Below, piece after piece: positions 23,253 to 35,370 of a DNA stretch of 64,000 nt (its first letter is position 1; each line of letters starts with the position of its first letter). The stretch comes from Plantago ovata (lineage: Eukaryota > Streptophyta > Magnoliopsida > Lamiales > Plantaginaceae): assembly GCA_028274465.1 (NCBI GenBank), contig CM051455.1:54454738-54518737 (forward strand), read 5' to 3'. Under the pieces are notes generated by a model. It searched no databases, was not told where the DNA came from, and was given only the letters and a program-made list of their open reading frames with translations. The position numbers and the translations under genes are program-made.

Positions 23253-24371
23253 CTAGGAGAAATACCTTCTCAAATTTTTGATGTTCCAAGGTCGTTCGAG
23301 TGGTTTCTCATCCATGTCTTCGAGCCGGTAGCTCCCATTTGATAAGACCTCGGTTACTCGGAAGGGTCCTTTCCATGGTTCTTGAAGTTTTCCCACATTT
23401 TCGAGGATATTGGCTCTCCTTAGCACCAAATCACCTACGTTCAAATCCCTCCGGACGAGATTCTTGTTGTAAGCCTTTGTCATCAAAGCTTGATATACCG
23501 CAATATATACGACTCCTCACTTCCTCTCGTTTGACGTCTATCCTATCTAGTTCGAAGGCACGAGACTCATTGTTGTGGAGAGGGTCGTACTCCTTGACTC
23601 GTAGGGTTTCGATTGCTATTTCACAAGGGATGACGGCTTCGGAACCGTAAACCATACAAAAGGGGGTCTCGTTCGTGGCATTTCTCCGAGTTGTTCGATA
23701 GGCCCAAAGGACTCCGTGTAACTCATCGGCCCAGTCGGCTTTTGACTTTACAAGCCTTTTTTCGAGGTTAAAAATGATAGTTCGATTGGTGAACTCCGTT
23801 TTCCCGTTCGACTGAGGGTGACCAATTAAAGTGAAGCTTTGTTTTATCCCTAGCTCGATGCACCATGCTCTCATTTTTTACCTGTAAACTGAGCTCCGTT
23901 ATCTGATACTAGCATTCTGGGGAGTCCAAAGCGGCAAATAATGTTTCTCCAAACGAAACTCTTGATGGTTTCTTCAGTGATTTTGCTTACGGCCTCTGCC
24001 TCCACCCATTTTGAGAAATATTCGACAGCGACGATTAGAAACTTTTTCTGGTTCGAGGACGTTGGGAGCCTTCCAACAATGTCAATTCCCCAACGGTCGA
24101 AAGGACACGACACTGGGATGGGTCGCATAGGCTCTCCTGGGGCTTTGCTATCCCTTGCGAATCTTTGGCACTCGTCACACCTTTTGGACCTCTCCTTGGA
24201 ATCCTTAATGATGGTTGGCCAATAGAACCCTTGCCTTCGAATCTTTTGCGCCAAAGCCTGTCCCCCTGAATGATTACCACAACTACCCGCATGCACTTCT
24301 TCGAGGATGTTTCTGGCCTCGTCCTGATCTACACACTTGAGGTGGTGTCCATCGAAGGAACGTTTATACAA
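23253..24371 (-). pseudogene. Tat element integrase domain
   Basis: Reads from the H-H-C-C zinc-binding region (HAGSCGNH, then RCDECQRF) through the catalytic core: WGIDIVG, VSDNGAQF and QSNGKTEF provide the D, D and E of the DDE triad. The C-terminal part has GDLVLRR and GPFRVTEVLSNGSYRL, typical of gypsy integrases. A one-base frameshift in an A-rich run near 23878 and another near 23480 split the frame. No chromodomain follows. Integrase inserts the cDNA into the host genome. Confidence 0.9.
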
Positions 24372-24735
24372 ATCCTTACCATCCCAAAGGAAGTATTGAG
24401 ACCTTCGTTGGAGTCTCCGAGCCTCTGCCTTGTCGGTTGGGATGACTCATTGTTTATAAAGCTGCGATAAGAAGATTAGTTACTTTCGATAAAGATCATA
24501 AGTTCGAAGTACTGAAGATGACCTTCGAAATGTATACCTTGATTTCAGCTAACCAATTGTGGTCGCTATCAGTGGTACCTATCTCGAGGTCTCTTTGTCT
24601 TTTATGCTTATTTTCTCTTATGGATGGTCGTTGGACCGTCATCATGGTGATCTGTTTCGATAGTGAATAAGAGTTAGTATAATCGAAAGTTTTGTTTTTC
24701 ACAAATATGCTTTCGAAGGTGAATTCGTGTAAGAA

Positions 24736-25215
24736 TTAGTATAATCGAAAGGTTTGTTTTTCACAAGTGCGCTTTTGAAGGTGAATTCGTGTACCTGTCG
24801 GGTAGTTATCGTTTGAGATGAACTCCCGAATCTTGCAACGCTGTCGGCCACGTACTTTGTTTTGTGTTCGAGGTATCTGAGAGATTTCGACACTATGGAA
24901 TTGGGAGACCATTTCTTTTAGGGCTGCAAGGTAGAGCTTCATTGGAATCTCCTTAGCTTCGAAGGATCCAGAGTGTTGTTGGGCCACTAACTGGGAATCC
25001 GTGTGGATGTGAATATCTCGTGCACCTGCTTCGAGGGACATTTGTAGGCCAATGAGCACGGCCTCATACTCCGCCTCGTTGTTCGTAGCGGGGAATGCTA
25101 GTCTTACGGTGAAATCTACTTCGGTTCCCCGTGGATTTATCAAGTGGACCCCCACTCCCCCTTGTCCTCGAGTGGATGATCCGTCCACGTAGACTTCCCA
25201 TCTTGGTTCCATGTT
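24736..25215 (-). pseudogene. Second (archaeal-type) RNase H domain of the Tat element
   Basis: WEVYVDGSSTRGQGG, NNEAEYEAVLIGL and IHTDSQLVAQQ carry the first three acidic catalytic residues. The last acidic residue (VADSVARF) is present but in a shifted frame after about 24850. A second RNase H downstream of the RT-linked one is diagnostic of the Tat lineage. Confidence 0.88.
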
Positions 25216-26791
25216 CTCTCCTTTTACATAGATTTCGATGGTCAGCACCAGATCGATCTCCTTGACTCCCAAGAAGAAGTCAGCCACCACTTGTGCTTTC
25301 TTTGAATTGGGTGTTTGGAATTCGAGGGAATGCTCCATGAGTTCGATGGACCATCTGACTAGCCGTCCCGACAAGTCGGGCTTGCCCAAGATTTTCTTTA
25401 ATGGCTGTGAATTGAGGACCACGATATCATGGGACTGGAAGTACGATCGGAGGCGTCTTGATGCGAGCACCACACAATATGCAAGTTTTTCTATCTCTAA
25501 GTAATTCTTTTCGGCCTTAGTGAGAACCTTATTGAGATAGTAAAATGGATGATGTTGTCCCTCATCAATGCGTACGAGGGCTGAACTCACCACTTCGAGG
25601 GATATGGCAATGTGCAAGTACAACACTTCTCCCGCTTTTGGTTTCAACAGCAAAGGGGCTTTCGATAGATGTTGCTTTAGCTCTGAAAATGCCACCTCAC
25701 TTTCTTCACTCCACATGAAGTTCTTGCCGTTTCTTAATATCTTGAGGAATGGCAAGCTCTTTTCTCCTGATCGAGCTATGAATCGGCTCAAGGCTGTGAC
25801 TCTCCCTATGAGTTTCTGGACTTCGTTGATATTTCGAGGGCTTTGAAATTTGATGATGGCTTTGATCTTGTCCGGGTTGGCTTCGATGCCTCTTTGGGTG
25901 ACCGTGTACCCCCAAGAATTTTCCTCCTCGAACTTCGAAGGTGCACTTTGCCTGGTTGAGTTTCATCCCATATCTCCTCAAGGTTTCGAAGCACCTTAAT
26001 AAGTGGCTTACGTGGTCCTTTGCTTCGAGGCTCTTTACAAGCATATCATCGGCATAGACCTCCATTGTTTTTCTGATTTCTTGTTTGAACATCATGTTGA
26101 CCAACCGTTGGTAGGTTGCTCCCGCGTTTCGGAGCCCAAAAGGCATCGCACGAAATGAGTATACCCAAGAGTGTGTTACGAATGCCGTTTTATCTATATC
26201 TTCGCGAGCCATAGGGACTTGGTGGTATCCTTGGAAGGCATCCATGAAACTTAATCTCTCCGCCCCTGCTGTCGAATCGACAAGTTTGTCGATCCGAGGC
26301 AAGGGGTACGGGTCTCTAGGACAATGTCGATTTAGGTTGGTAAAATCATTGCACATCCTCCACTTAACTTTCCCCTTACTAACCAATACCACGTTGCACA
26401 ACCAATCGGAGAATTAGGTGGGTCGGATGTGACCGGCTCTGAGGAGCTTCGAAACTTCCTCGTCTATTATTAATTTTTTCTCTCGGCTGAAGTTTCTTTG
26501 CTTTTGGCTAACCGGCTCGGCCTTCGAATCCACATCGAGACGGTGAACCATGATGTGAGGACTTATTCCTCTCAAGTCCATGGTGCTCCAAGCGAAGACG
26601 TCGGCATTTTTCTTTAGAAAAAGGGAAAGACCTAACTCAAGTTCTTCGGGGAGGTCGGACGCTATCTTGACACACCTTTCTGGTTGAGTCTCGGAAAGGA
26701 TCAAATCCTTGACCTCCGAAATGGGTTCGAGATGTTCATTACCCTCCGAACGATCCAATGAGAAATCGAAGAGTTCTTCGTGAATGGTCAA
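25216..26791 (-). pseudogene. Tat element reverse transcriptase and linked RNase H
   Basis: The stretch opens with the pre-RT region (FLKKNADVFAWS, EEVSKLLRAGHIRPT), followed by an in-frame TAA near 26414, then RT motifs CNDFTNLNRHCPRDPYPLPRID, FMDAFQGYHQVPM, MPFGLRNAGATYQRLV and the catalytic YADD (26045-26056), and the thumb region. A frameshift near 25905 moves the frame into TALSRFIARSG-like sequence, followed by the RT-linked RNase H (PKAGEVLYLHIA, LEIEKLAYCVVLASRRLRSYF), whose catalytic residues are degenerate as is usual in Tat elements. Confidence 0.92.
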
Positions 26792-26794
26792 ACA

Positions 26795-27274
26795 CTATCT
26801 CTTCGAAGGAGGGGAGGATCCCTCACCGAGTGAATCGCTTTGTCCTTCGACAGTGGTTTTCTTGGGAAGGGCCGAGGCAAAGTAACATTTCCATGCTTCC
26901 TTCGGATCTCCTCCTACTTCTCCAATTCCCGCCTCCGTGGGGAATTTTAACTTCAGATGATAAGTTGATGCCACCGCCTGGAATTGGTTGAGACCGGGTC
27001 TTCCTAAAAGTACGTTGTAACCCATGGGAGCATCAACGACGACATATTGGAAATTGTAGATGGCCTTCCTTGGTTTCGATCCCACTGAAGTTATCAACCA
27101 GATGGTTCCTAGTGGTTTAACCACGGCTCCGCCAAAACCAGATAAATTTGTGGCAACATCTGACAATCCCGTACCTTTGACACCTATCCTTTCGAGGGTG
27201 GTTGTAGTGATAACATTAACTGAACTCCCAGTATCCACAAGTACTTTGCTTACTCCGAAGCCGGATATGATCAT
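26795..27274 (-). pseudogene. Tat element aspartic protease domain
   Basis: VLVDTGSSVNVI contains the catalytic D-T-G (27228-27236), followed by LSGFGG and, at the C-terminal side, YNVLLGRPGLNQFQAV, the conserved pattern of gypsy pepsin-like proteases that process Gag-Pol. The segment itself is open but is separated from gag and RT by stops. Confidence 0.9.
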
Positions 27275-27361
27275 TGAAATGACTAGGGAAAAGTTCTGGT
27301 CTTGGTTTCGTGTGACACTTGGGGGAGGTATGTCAGAACTATCGAAAGTGATGGGACAACT

Positions 27362-29248
27362 CTAGGATTCGAGGCTCTCTACATTGAAGTTCGGCACTCC
27401 TTCGGCGTACCCATTACACATCCTCCTAGACGTTCGATCTCTCTCCTTCCGTGAGTCACCGCCGATTGGTCCTCCGGCGATATACTTGATCTCTCCGTGG
27501 ATTATGTCATTTTCACAATTCAAATCATCTCTGGTGGGGGTCTCTCTGGATTCCCGGAATACTTCTGACTGAAGTGGTAGGGGCGGCCTGGATGAAGGGG
27601 GTCGACTAGGCTCGGGGTGATACCATTCGACCAGCCTTATCATCATGTTGCCTCCGGTCTCTCGAAATTCTTGAACATACCCCTCGTCCACGATTCGATC
27701 CAACTCCTCCGTTAGGTCTATGCACTTGTCGGTGTCGTGCCCCCTTTGCTTGTGGAATTTGCAATAATCCTTCGAACTTCTAGTGGTGTTGGTTTCTTTG
27801 TGCTTCCTAGGCCATCTTATGAAAGGCTCTCTTTCAACTATCGAAAAAACCTTTCGTTGGGGATACCTGACCTGCCTAGTAGGCTTTCGAGTTGACCTTT
27901 TCCCATCTCGAGCTCGATCTCTTCCGGAGTCTTTCTTGGGCGATCGTTCTCTTTCCCGGGTGTTTTCGCGGCTGGGTGACGTTTCGAAGGCAAGCTTAGC
28001 CTCTTTTGTCATTCTTTCTTCTTCGATGTACTTGTTGACGATATTGGACAAGTCCTCTAGGGTTTCAGGTCTCTCCCTCGAAACTTCTGATGCTAAGCTG
28101 CGATTGCGAGTGTTCGCGAACAACGCTTGCCTTCGAAAATGCATGGGGTGGTCCTCTACCTGAAGGGCGACCGCATTGACTCTTTGCCACCACCTTCAAA
28201 GGGGTTCATCCTTCTTTTGGATGATGTCTTGTAGGCAACTACTCGACTGTCGAGACTTCTTGTAGTCGGTGAAGTGTCCTAAGAACGCGCTCACTAGGTC
28301 CGAGTAGGATCGGATTGATCCCATCGGCATGTTGTAGTACCACTCAGTCGCTACACCTTCGAGGTGGACGGGAATACGATCACCAAGTCTTTCTCGTCAT
28401 GACCGTAAGTTTGCATCATGTTTTCGAATTTCACGCGGTGCTCATGAGGGCATGTTAAACCCGTATACTTGGGAAGATTCTTCGGGACCCGTCGATTTGT
28501 AGGGATCGCATGTCCTCTAAGTTTTATCGACAAAGGATTTGGGGCGAGTCCCGTCCCCTTGCCTCCTCGCTGGACATCGGGTCTTCTTTGCCCCCTGTCA
28601 CTCCTCTCACCTTCCCGGGGAGTTCGAGGGTGGTGTGATTTTCGACTCTCTTGCTTTTTCTGTTCATGTGTTCTAAGAAGGTCCTCATACTTCTCCATTT
28701 TCCTTTGGAGTGCCTTTTTCTCTGAATCGGATTCATCACCGTCGGATGTTTTGGGGTCATCTTCTGGGATGGTGTATATGGACCGGTTGTGGATGGGCTC
28801 CTTACCTTTTTCCTTGCTGGGTGGTTTACTTTGAGGGATGACTTCGGAACTTCCAGTCAAGATCCTTTCGGTACTTTTGGTGGTTCGAGTCTCGCGGGTT
28901 TTTCCTGAAGAATTATCGGGTCGCTTAATTGCTTCGAGTGGAAACACTTTCTTGAGGTTTTTCCTCGGGGGGTTTCGTCTTTTCCTTGCATGTTTCAAAC
29001 ACGGATCGCATCAAGGTTTTTAGCTGACCTTCCGTGAGCAGAATGTGGGGCTACGGATTAGGTTGGTCACCTTTAGGGGCCGAATGTCCTTCCGAGTGGG
29101 AAAGAGGTGCGCCGTTTTGGTCTTCCTGTTCATCGGATTCGAGGTCTGAGTTTTTCTTTGAAGTATCATCAAGGGTTTTATCATCTTGGTCATTCTCGGG
29201 TTCCGTGTCGCTCGCTGTTGTCGTTGGTTGTTTTTTCCGTTTTGCCAT
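27362..29248 (-). pseudogene. Tat element gag, fragmented
   Basis: The first ATG after the PBS is at 29248 (MAKRKKQPTTT), leading to an acidic Asp/Glu/Ser segment. The following frames contain KLRGHAIPTNRRVPKNLPKY and EHRVKFENMMQ, resembling the Gag capsid entry region, then an Arg/Lys/Glu-rich linker and YCKFHKQRGHDTDKC, the variant zinc-binding motif typical of Tat gags, followed by DEGYVQEF. At least three frame changes or stops interrupt it. Gag forms the virus-like particle that packages the RNA. Confidence 0.85.
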
Positions 29249-29265
29249 GGCCTTTTGTCTTGCGC

Positions 29266-29283
29266 TTCCCACAGACAGCGCCA
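29266..29283 (-). other. Primer binding site of the Tat element
   Basis: TGGCGCTGTCTGTGGGAA follows the 5' LTR end by two or three bases. The TGGCGCYGTCTGTGGGAA form is common among plant Tat/Ogre-type elements; the exact priming tRNA (probably tRNA-Arg) was not verified. Confidence 0.75.
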
Positions 29284-29286
29284 AGA

Positions 29287-29746
29287 TGATGTGGGTAAAT
29301 CCGGTGAAGGGACTTCTACTTTATCATCTCCCGGTCCAATGGAGCATTGAGCCGAGTATTAGTGAGGGGGAGCTTAGACTTTAGGTACCTGCAAGCTTGG
29401 GGGAAGATTGGGGAGGGGGGGAGTTAACGATCTACCTCAGTTAGATCGTCTCCGATTTAACATAGTGAGGGATAAATATGCATGGACATGAAAAATGGAG
29501 AGTGTAAGTGTGTCCTGAGTGTGACAATGAGGAGGCATATATATAGAGGATACTTGTAACGGTCCACGTGTGCTCCCTAGATACCGTTCAAAGGAGTGGG
29601 TCCTGATTGACTTCCGCATGAGACCCCAGTGTGTGGACGATAGCTCCTTTCGAAGGAGTGTGTCTATCGAACTTTCATGGAAAAGGCATAGGGTCAAACT
29701 CTTTTGAAGGCCTCGAAGCCTAGGTATCGCTCTAGTCCCCATATCA
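29287..29746 (-). repeat. Right (5') LTR of the Tat element
   Basis: 460 bp, TG...CA ended, about 98% identical to the left LTR. On the minus strand it contains a TATATATA segment (plus 29538-29545) that may be the promoter TATA box. Confidence 0.93.
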
Positions 29747-30756
29747 GTAGCAACTACCCAAGTATTTGACAATGAAGTTAATGAGATGGTGATGAGATGG
29801 AGTTGACCCCTAAGTTCCACGCCATGGCTCCTTTTATTGGATAGAGATTTATCGTGCTTGAGAGTTGAGACGACATTAATTATAAAGTGATAACTGATGA
29901 GTACCGTAAAATGAAGTATTGATTATGAGAAGAAAACAAGGTGTTTTTACTTACAAAAAAAAAAGTGTTTTGGGATTTTTCTACGAAACTAGCTAGGAGG
30001 TTGAGGGGTCTTTCTGCAAAGTTGAAGGCTAAGTTTGTTAAGCACTTGCGAGAAATAAGTCACAACCATTCAATCTCAACGATATTAGACCGATCCAACG
30101 GCTGCTGAACGCCTGAACCTCATCTCTTCTACTTAGTTTGAAGATATTTATGCTATTTAATAAGAATCCATCCCTTTCTCCTCTCAGTTTCTCTATAATC
30201 TCACTTATAAATCATAAATTAGCGGTAATGAATTGTTATAGTTGCGGTTTGGTCAGTTTGATCAGTTTCTCGTTAACGCCTTCTCCAACAGAGGAGCAAC
30301 AAGGGTGTTGAGCCCCTTGTTGCTTCTCCAACAGGGGCTCATTGATATCAACTGTTGAGCTTGAACTTAAGCTCAACTATTCCTTGTTTTCTTTTTACTT
30401 TCTCTTCGTTCAATATTGCAAAATTCATCTACTATTCTATTTGTACATGTCTTCTTTTTCATTATTATTCTATTTTTATAATAAATGCACAAACAAAACT
30501 TTAAAATACAATTTGTAAGAGTAGACCTCTACAATAGCAGATTTATTGTACTATTTTTTATTTAAAAATTTCTTATAATATTTATTGCATTTTGAAGTAG
30601 TTTATAATTTATATGATGTTTTAAAATGAAATAAATAATGAATTTAATAAAAAAACTAATGACAAGAAAAAAAGGATGAAAGGAAATAATAATAAAATAA
30701 ATGAAAAGAGGGATTGTGGGGAGCAACGGATAAAGTATGTTGAAGGAGGAAACTAA
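29747..30756. other. Intergenic, no gene seen
   Basis: Flank right of the Tat element. Near 30283-30350 there is a short imperfect inverted repeat (GGAGCAACAAGGGTGTTGAG / CCCCTTGTTGCTTCTCC). No supported gene. Confidence 0.55.
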
Positions 30757-31420
30757 GTTGGGGCTTTCTATTCTCAGGTCGGATCTGTACCGACCTAAAC
30801 TCAGGTATTCATTCAATAGTTGTCATGTGACGCTTAATTTAATCTCATCCATTCATTTCGGTTCAAAGTCATTTTTTGTACGATGGATTATAATTAATTT
30901 TCTTTAACATAAAAAATCACCACGAAAATACAAATTAACTTTAATGTCCTTAATTTCAATTTATATGATTACATATACGTAAACCTTATTAATTAATCTT
31001 AATCACAAACCAAAGTTAATTGATCACAATTAATTTATCCATTTTAATGATACATAAACTATTGAACACTTCTAAATAATATGCTTCGTAGCTAAAAAAT
31101 AAGCATCTGTTATTGTCCTCTACAAATGTTGATAGCTAGTGCAATTAGATTATGGAAAACGAATATTCCATTGAATTGAATTGTTGTTGAAATTAATTTG
31201 ATATATATTGGTTAATTTTAATTTTAGTTAAAGTGAATTTTTATTTTTAATTTAATACTTATAAAATAGTAAGAACTTGTTTAAATGATTTTTTTGAAAG
31301 TAGGGGTATAACTGCACATTTATATATTTTTATCAAAATTTAATAAATTAGAATGAAATATATAATAAAGACCTACGTTTAGGTTGATACGAAACCGACC
31401 TGAGAATAGAAAGTCCCAAC
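30757..31420. mobile_element. 664-bp TIR element, probably PIF/Harbinger-type MITE
   Basis: Terminal inverted repeats of about 55 bp begin GTTGGGGCTTTCTATTCTCA and include CAGGTCGG and ACCTAAAC blocks at both ends. TAA flanks both sides (30754-30756, 31421-31423), a 3-bp duplication typical of PIF/Harbinger. The interior is AT-rich without coding capacity. The superfamily is inferred only from the TAA duplication. Confidence 0.72.
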
Positions 31421-31739
31421 TAAGTCAGTGGAAAGTTGACGTGACGTAGTTGAGGTCCACTTTTGAGCTCAACTATTGAAGAAGTAAATCATAACTGATG
31501 TGTTTGGAAAAAGTACAATGGGAACTGATCAAACTCATTTGATAAAACAAAATTCATATAACAATTAAATAGTGCAGAACTCAATATCATAGAAATAAAT
31601 CAATGAATGGAGTAAAAGTGTAAAACAGTGAAGAACTTGCATCTTGCAGGTTTCAATCTTCGCAAAGCATCAATCTCAAGTCTGAATGTACGGCTAATTC
31701 ATGGAGGAGGAACGAATAGCACCAATAGGTCAAATTTTC

Positions 31740-32896
31740 CTAGAACCTTGGAAGCCTGCATTCCTTTGGAAGCCCCTTTGGAAACCTAGATGGTTGATTG
31801 CAGTAGTTGGAGATCATGTAATGTTGTTGCACCCAACGGATTCTGTTTCGGCCAGCAGCGTCCAGTCCCTGAGTCTGCCAAGCCTGGTTCAAACTTGCGT
31901 TGTTGCACGAATTTTGGGTTCCGTTTACAACACAACCATTGGCATTATAATTTCTGTAATTCGCAATAAATGGAGCCTTTGTCCAATCAGTTTTAACAAG
32001 CCCACCTTGTGTTGCCCAGTCATCCGCGTTCCATATGCTGGCATACACTTTCATTGGCTGGCTAGTTGGGAATCCAACACCAGATGTCGCGTAATTGTTG
32101 AAAACCCGAATAGGAATATTATCAACCAAGTAACTGCACCGCAATAGAAAAGAATATCACTCTTAAATCTTAAATATCATATGCACTAATTAGATGTCCG
32201 AATGTAGCATAACTAAAACTTCAAATATTGCTTTCACCGTGGATTGGAGCCCACACATACCAGACCTTTGGGTGGGTCCGCCCCTATGTGCTAATATGAC
32301 TGTTGAAAGAAACTATATGACATGTATTGAACTTACATGACACGTTGCGAGTTCCAAACAATGGAGTACGTATGGAATGCTTTCGTTGGATCGAACCAAA
32401 GCTTAAATTGTTGTTCCCTATTACCGATGCCTTTGACAAAGATGTTGGTATGCACCGTGTATGGCTGCCCTGAAGAGTTCCCTAGAAACTCGAAGTCAAT
32501 CTCATCATGAGCTGATCCTTGAGACGACAACTACAAATGATAATAATTTATCAAAATATTGTAAAAGTTGTTAAACATTCTATTGGTACGAAACATATAT
32601 AATGTGCTACATAATATAACATGCAAAGAATAGTATGTACATACAAAGAATGTAGTGACCGTGCCAGCAGAGTTATTTGGTACAAGCTTGAGCTGCACGT
32701 CAAACCTTCCACGTAGATACTGATTCTTAGACTCCCATCCACAACCAGAAGTATTATCTAGTCTCATCGACATAAGTTGGCCACGGTTGAGTATCTGAGC
32801 CCTCGGAGCACCCCAAGTTATCGTCACATCTTGATTGAAATTGTCAGCTGATGCAACACCAAACAAGAGCGCAACCACTAACACGAACTTGATCAT
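31740..32896 (-). CDS. XTH: Xyloglucan endotransglucosylase/hydrolase (XTH), complete
   Basis: Exons 32896-32645, 32530-32337 and 32133-31740 join in phase with GT-AG introns to 279 residues, normal for the family. The chosen ATG (32896) begins a signal peptide [17 protein letters not shown]; an upstream in-frame extension lacks an ATG. Mature GH16 domain: the active site [11 protein letters not shown] (exon 2) holds the nucleophile and acid/base glutamates, followed by the conserved N-glycosylation site (NSS). [11 protein letters not shown] and [11 protein letters not shown] are family signatures, and the XET C-terminal domain ends YCNQ...ECRLPRF with paired cysteines. The enzyme cuts and rejoins xyloglucan chains in the cell wall. 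A TATA box (33009-33019) lies about 115 bp upstream. No defect seen. Confidence 0.95.
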
Positions 32897-33008
32897 TATT
32901 CTACACCGAAAAGAACTCACTTGAACACAAATGTATATTGTTTATCGACCTTAGGATGAAAGTGATTGAGAGTATTTGTGATGTAGAAGAATGTTGTTAA
33001 CTAGAAGT

Positions 33009-33019
33009 GATTTATATAG
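33009..33019 (-). promoter_or_regulatory. TATA box of the first XTH gene
   Basis: Minus-strand CTATATAAAT about 115 bp upstream of the ATG at 32896. Confidence 0.65.
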
Positions 33020-33629
33020 AGAAAGTTGTGTATATCTCTAGAATGGTGGTTGTATGGTACATTGTCATATTGACATTTGACAAAGTATAAAACTTGTGGT
33101 AGGGGCTTACTTTGTTACATTACATACAGCTGGTTTTGATGGTGAAATTTCATTATTTTTGTTCAGAATTGTGTTTGATGGTGAAGCACGACTTTATTGT
33201 ATGTCTTTTCAAGTTCATAACAGTACATTGTTTGTTCCCATGAGCCATTTTTATATTCTGATTAATATCAGGAGCTGATTTGCGAAAATGGAATAAGTGA
33301 TATGGTAGTTGCCAGTAATTGATACGATTGTACATTCAAGTATAAAAACTTGGGAGAGGTATAATTATCTTCACAATTATGTCGATCGATCAATGCCATT
33401 ATTTAATTTAGACTTATTTGAGGAATGATCGATATATGTATGACATTGCAAGTTACTGTTGTCGATGAGTGGGATCAAAAAGCAAGTTATTGTGTACCAT
33501 GTCATTTATGTCCCATATTCTTTATCGAAAAAAGAGAGATAGAAAAAAAACCTTAAGCTTGGCCGGCCATGTATGAAGTTCATGCATGTAATTGTGCACA
33601 CTCCCCCGGTAATTCTTGCAGGTAGTGTC
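33020..33629. other. Intergenic upstream of XTH, no gene seen
   Basis: AT-rich. Short open frames on both strands are uninformative. Confidence 0.55.
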
Positions 33630-34115
33630 GTGAACGAATCGAGCCGAGTAATGTTGAGTTCGGCTTGAGTTTGAATAATATTTGAGCCGAGTTTAGGCTC
33701 GGCTAGTTAAGCAAACGAGCTAAAAATAAAGCTAGATCGAGCTCGAGCCATAATATTTATACTCGAGCTCGACTCATTTGGCTTGAAAAAACTGGAGCCT
33801 CGAGCTCGTGATAATCGTTTTTTTTTTAATACGTGAAAATATTAAATAACATGTTAAAATTAAGGAATTTAAGATTATATATTACAAATCAACAAGCCAA
33901 ATGATAAAATTATCAAAGTGGGTTTGAAAATCTACACTATAGTGTGAAGGGCATGTAGGTATGTCAAGCCTAACGAGTATTTATCGAGCCAAGCTCGGCT
34001 AGGCTCGGCTCGACTCGTTAATGAAACGAGGCCAAATTCAGGCTCAAGCTCGAGTTCGAAAACCTTATCGAATAAGTAGAGCTCGAGCCTTAACAAACCG
34101 AGCCGAGTACTCAAT
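33630..34115. repeat. GAGCTCG/GAGCCGAG-rich palindromic transposon-like segment
   Basis: Both ends carry clusters of GAGCCGAG, CTCGAGCTCG and AGGCTCGGCT in opposing orientations, with an AT-rich centre. Such arrangements are common in non-autonomous plant DNA transposons, but I could not define exact TIR ends or a target duplication. Confidence 0.5.
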
Positions 34116-35370
34116 AAGGTTAGACTGGTACATGCCGAGAACTTGAGATATATATTCACCCATTAAAAAAAAATCACCCATAAAGTTTCAAACCATAAAA
34201 CCATATGAGATTGGATAAACACTTGTAAAAACATTATTTTACATTTGTGACAAAAATGTTTTAAATTTCAACTGTTTATAGGTGACAAATTACAACTGTT
34301 TAAATTTAATTCGAGTGGGGGAACCTGTTTTCTTCCTTTTAGTTATCAAATCTCGGTGGGTTGTGAAATGGTAGAAAATATAATCATGTAGATGTGTTAG
34401 GAAAATTTGTAACAAGTAGAGTATATAAAAAGCGATATGAAACTTCAAGCTGTATTTAAAAATTATTATTCAAAGCTAAGGATCATTCGATGCCATAAAA
34501 GAAATTAATTAATACTAGTACCATGTAAGCATCACCACCAACCTATATTACGAGTATTATAACTAATTATATATATTGTAAACAGAATGTTGTTACTGAT
34601 AATCCCGTACGAGCTAGCCATTCAAGCAATCACCTACACAAAATTTGAAAACATGGAATTAAGAATGTGTTGGCATAAACAACTTCTTGTTCAATCTTCA
34701 AAGTCCAACTTAATTTAAAGTGAAACTTACAGCAAATTTCTATTTGCCCTTTAATAAAAAACTCAAAAATTATACCGTTCAAGTTCACATTTAATAAGTT
34801 TAATTAAGTTTAGGAGATATTACATTTACTTACTTACGCTTTTAGAATACTTTGTTACAAATTAGTACATCATAGTTCAACAATTAGGAAAACAATACTT
34901 GTTGCATTCGAACAATTCTCAGCCTTAGGCAAAATTGAAGTAAAAATACTTCTTCAGAGCTGCTCTCTAAACATTCCTCGTTCCGCTATTCTGGTACTTG
35001 TGGTGAGCAACATTCTTAACGACATGTATTCTAAAATCTGGTGAGCGACATGTCTTTTGTTCACCTTAGGTTGTTTTTAGACATATTACCTTCGTCCCAG
35101 TAATATTTATGAAGTTTGACTTTTTTTGTCAACAAATTTCGACTTTAACCACAAATTACTCTTATTGATAAAATATTATAAAAAAATATATTGTGAAAAT
35201 ATGGAGTACATTTTCACAATGTCCTAACTAGATATTAAATAAAAAAGAATTAAATTTATTCAACAAAGTCATGAAGAGAACAAAGAATAAACCATGTTTG
35301 AATTTGTAATTAAATCTCAACTAATTAGGGCTTAGGGTAGTACATATCGCTTTACTTGTTGTACCATTAG
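34116..35370. other. Intergenic with a Stowaway-like fragment
   Basis: From 35083 a left Stowaway-type end (ACCTTCGTCCCAGTAATA) is recognisable, but no matching right end follows, so the copy is truncated. The same 50 bp occur at 42574-42630, including sequence to the left of the Stowaway end. Confidence 0.5.

Larger units (their letters stand above)
18423..29746 (-). mobile_element. Ty3/gypsy Tat-lineage LTR retrotransposon with an antisense gene
   Basis: Minus-strand element of 11.3 kb: 5' LTR 29287-29746, PBS 29266-29283, gag, protease, RT, RNase H, a second (archaeal-type) RNase H and integrase, then a plus-strand gene, PPT 18883-18898 and 3' LTR 18423-18882. A second RNase H domain and absence of a chromodomain mark the Tat lineage (Ogre/Retand group); extra and antisense ORFs are documented in that lineage. 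The LTRs differ at about 10 of 460 sites. All internal genes carry frameshifts or stops, so this copy is not autonomous. No target duplication can be recognised because the left LTR abuts another element fragment. Confidence 0.92.

Noticed and set aside
23253..24371. Chromovirus assignment of the 11-kb element
   Set aside because: No chromodomain follows integrase, and a second RNase H plus an antisense gene fit the Tat lineage.
31701..32147. Open plus-strand frame of 148 codons
   Set aside because: Complement of XTH exon 3; no domain, no promoter, while the minus strand gives a perfect XTH.
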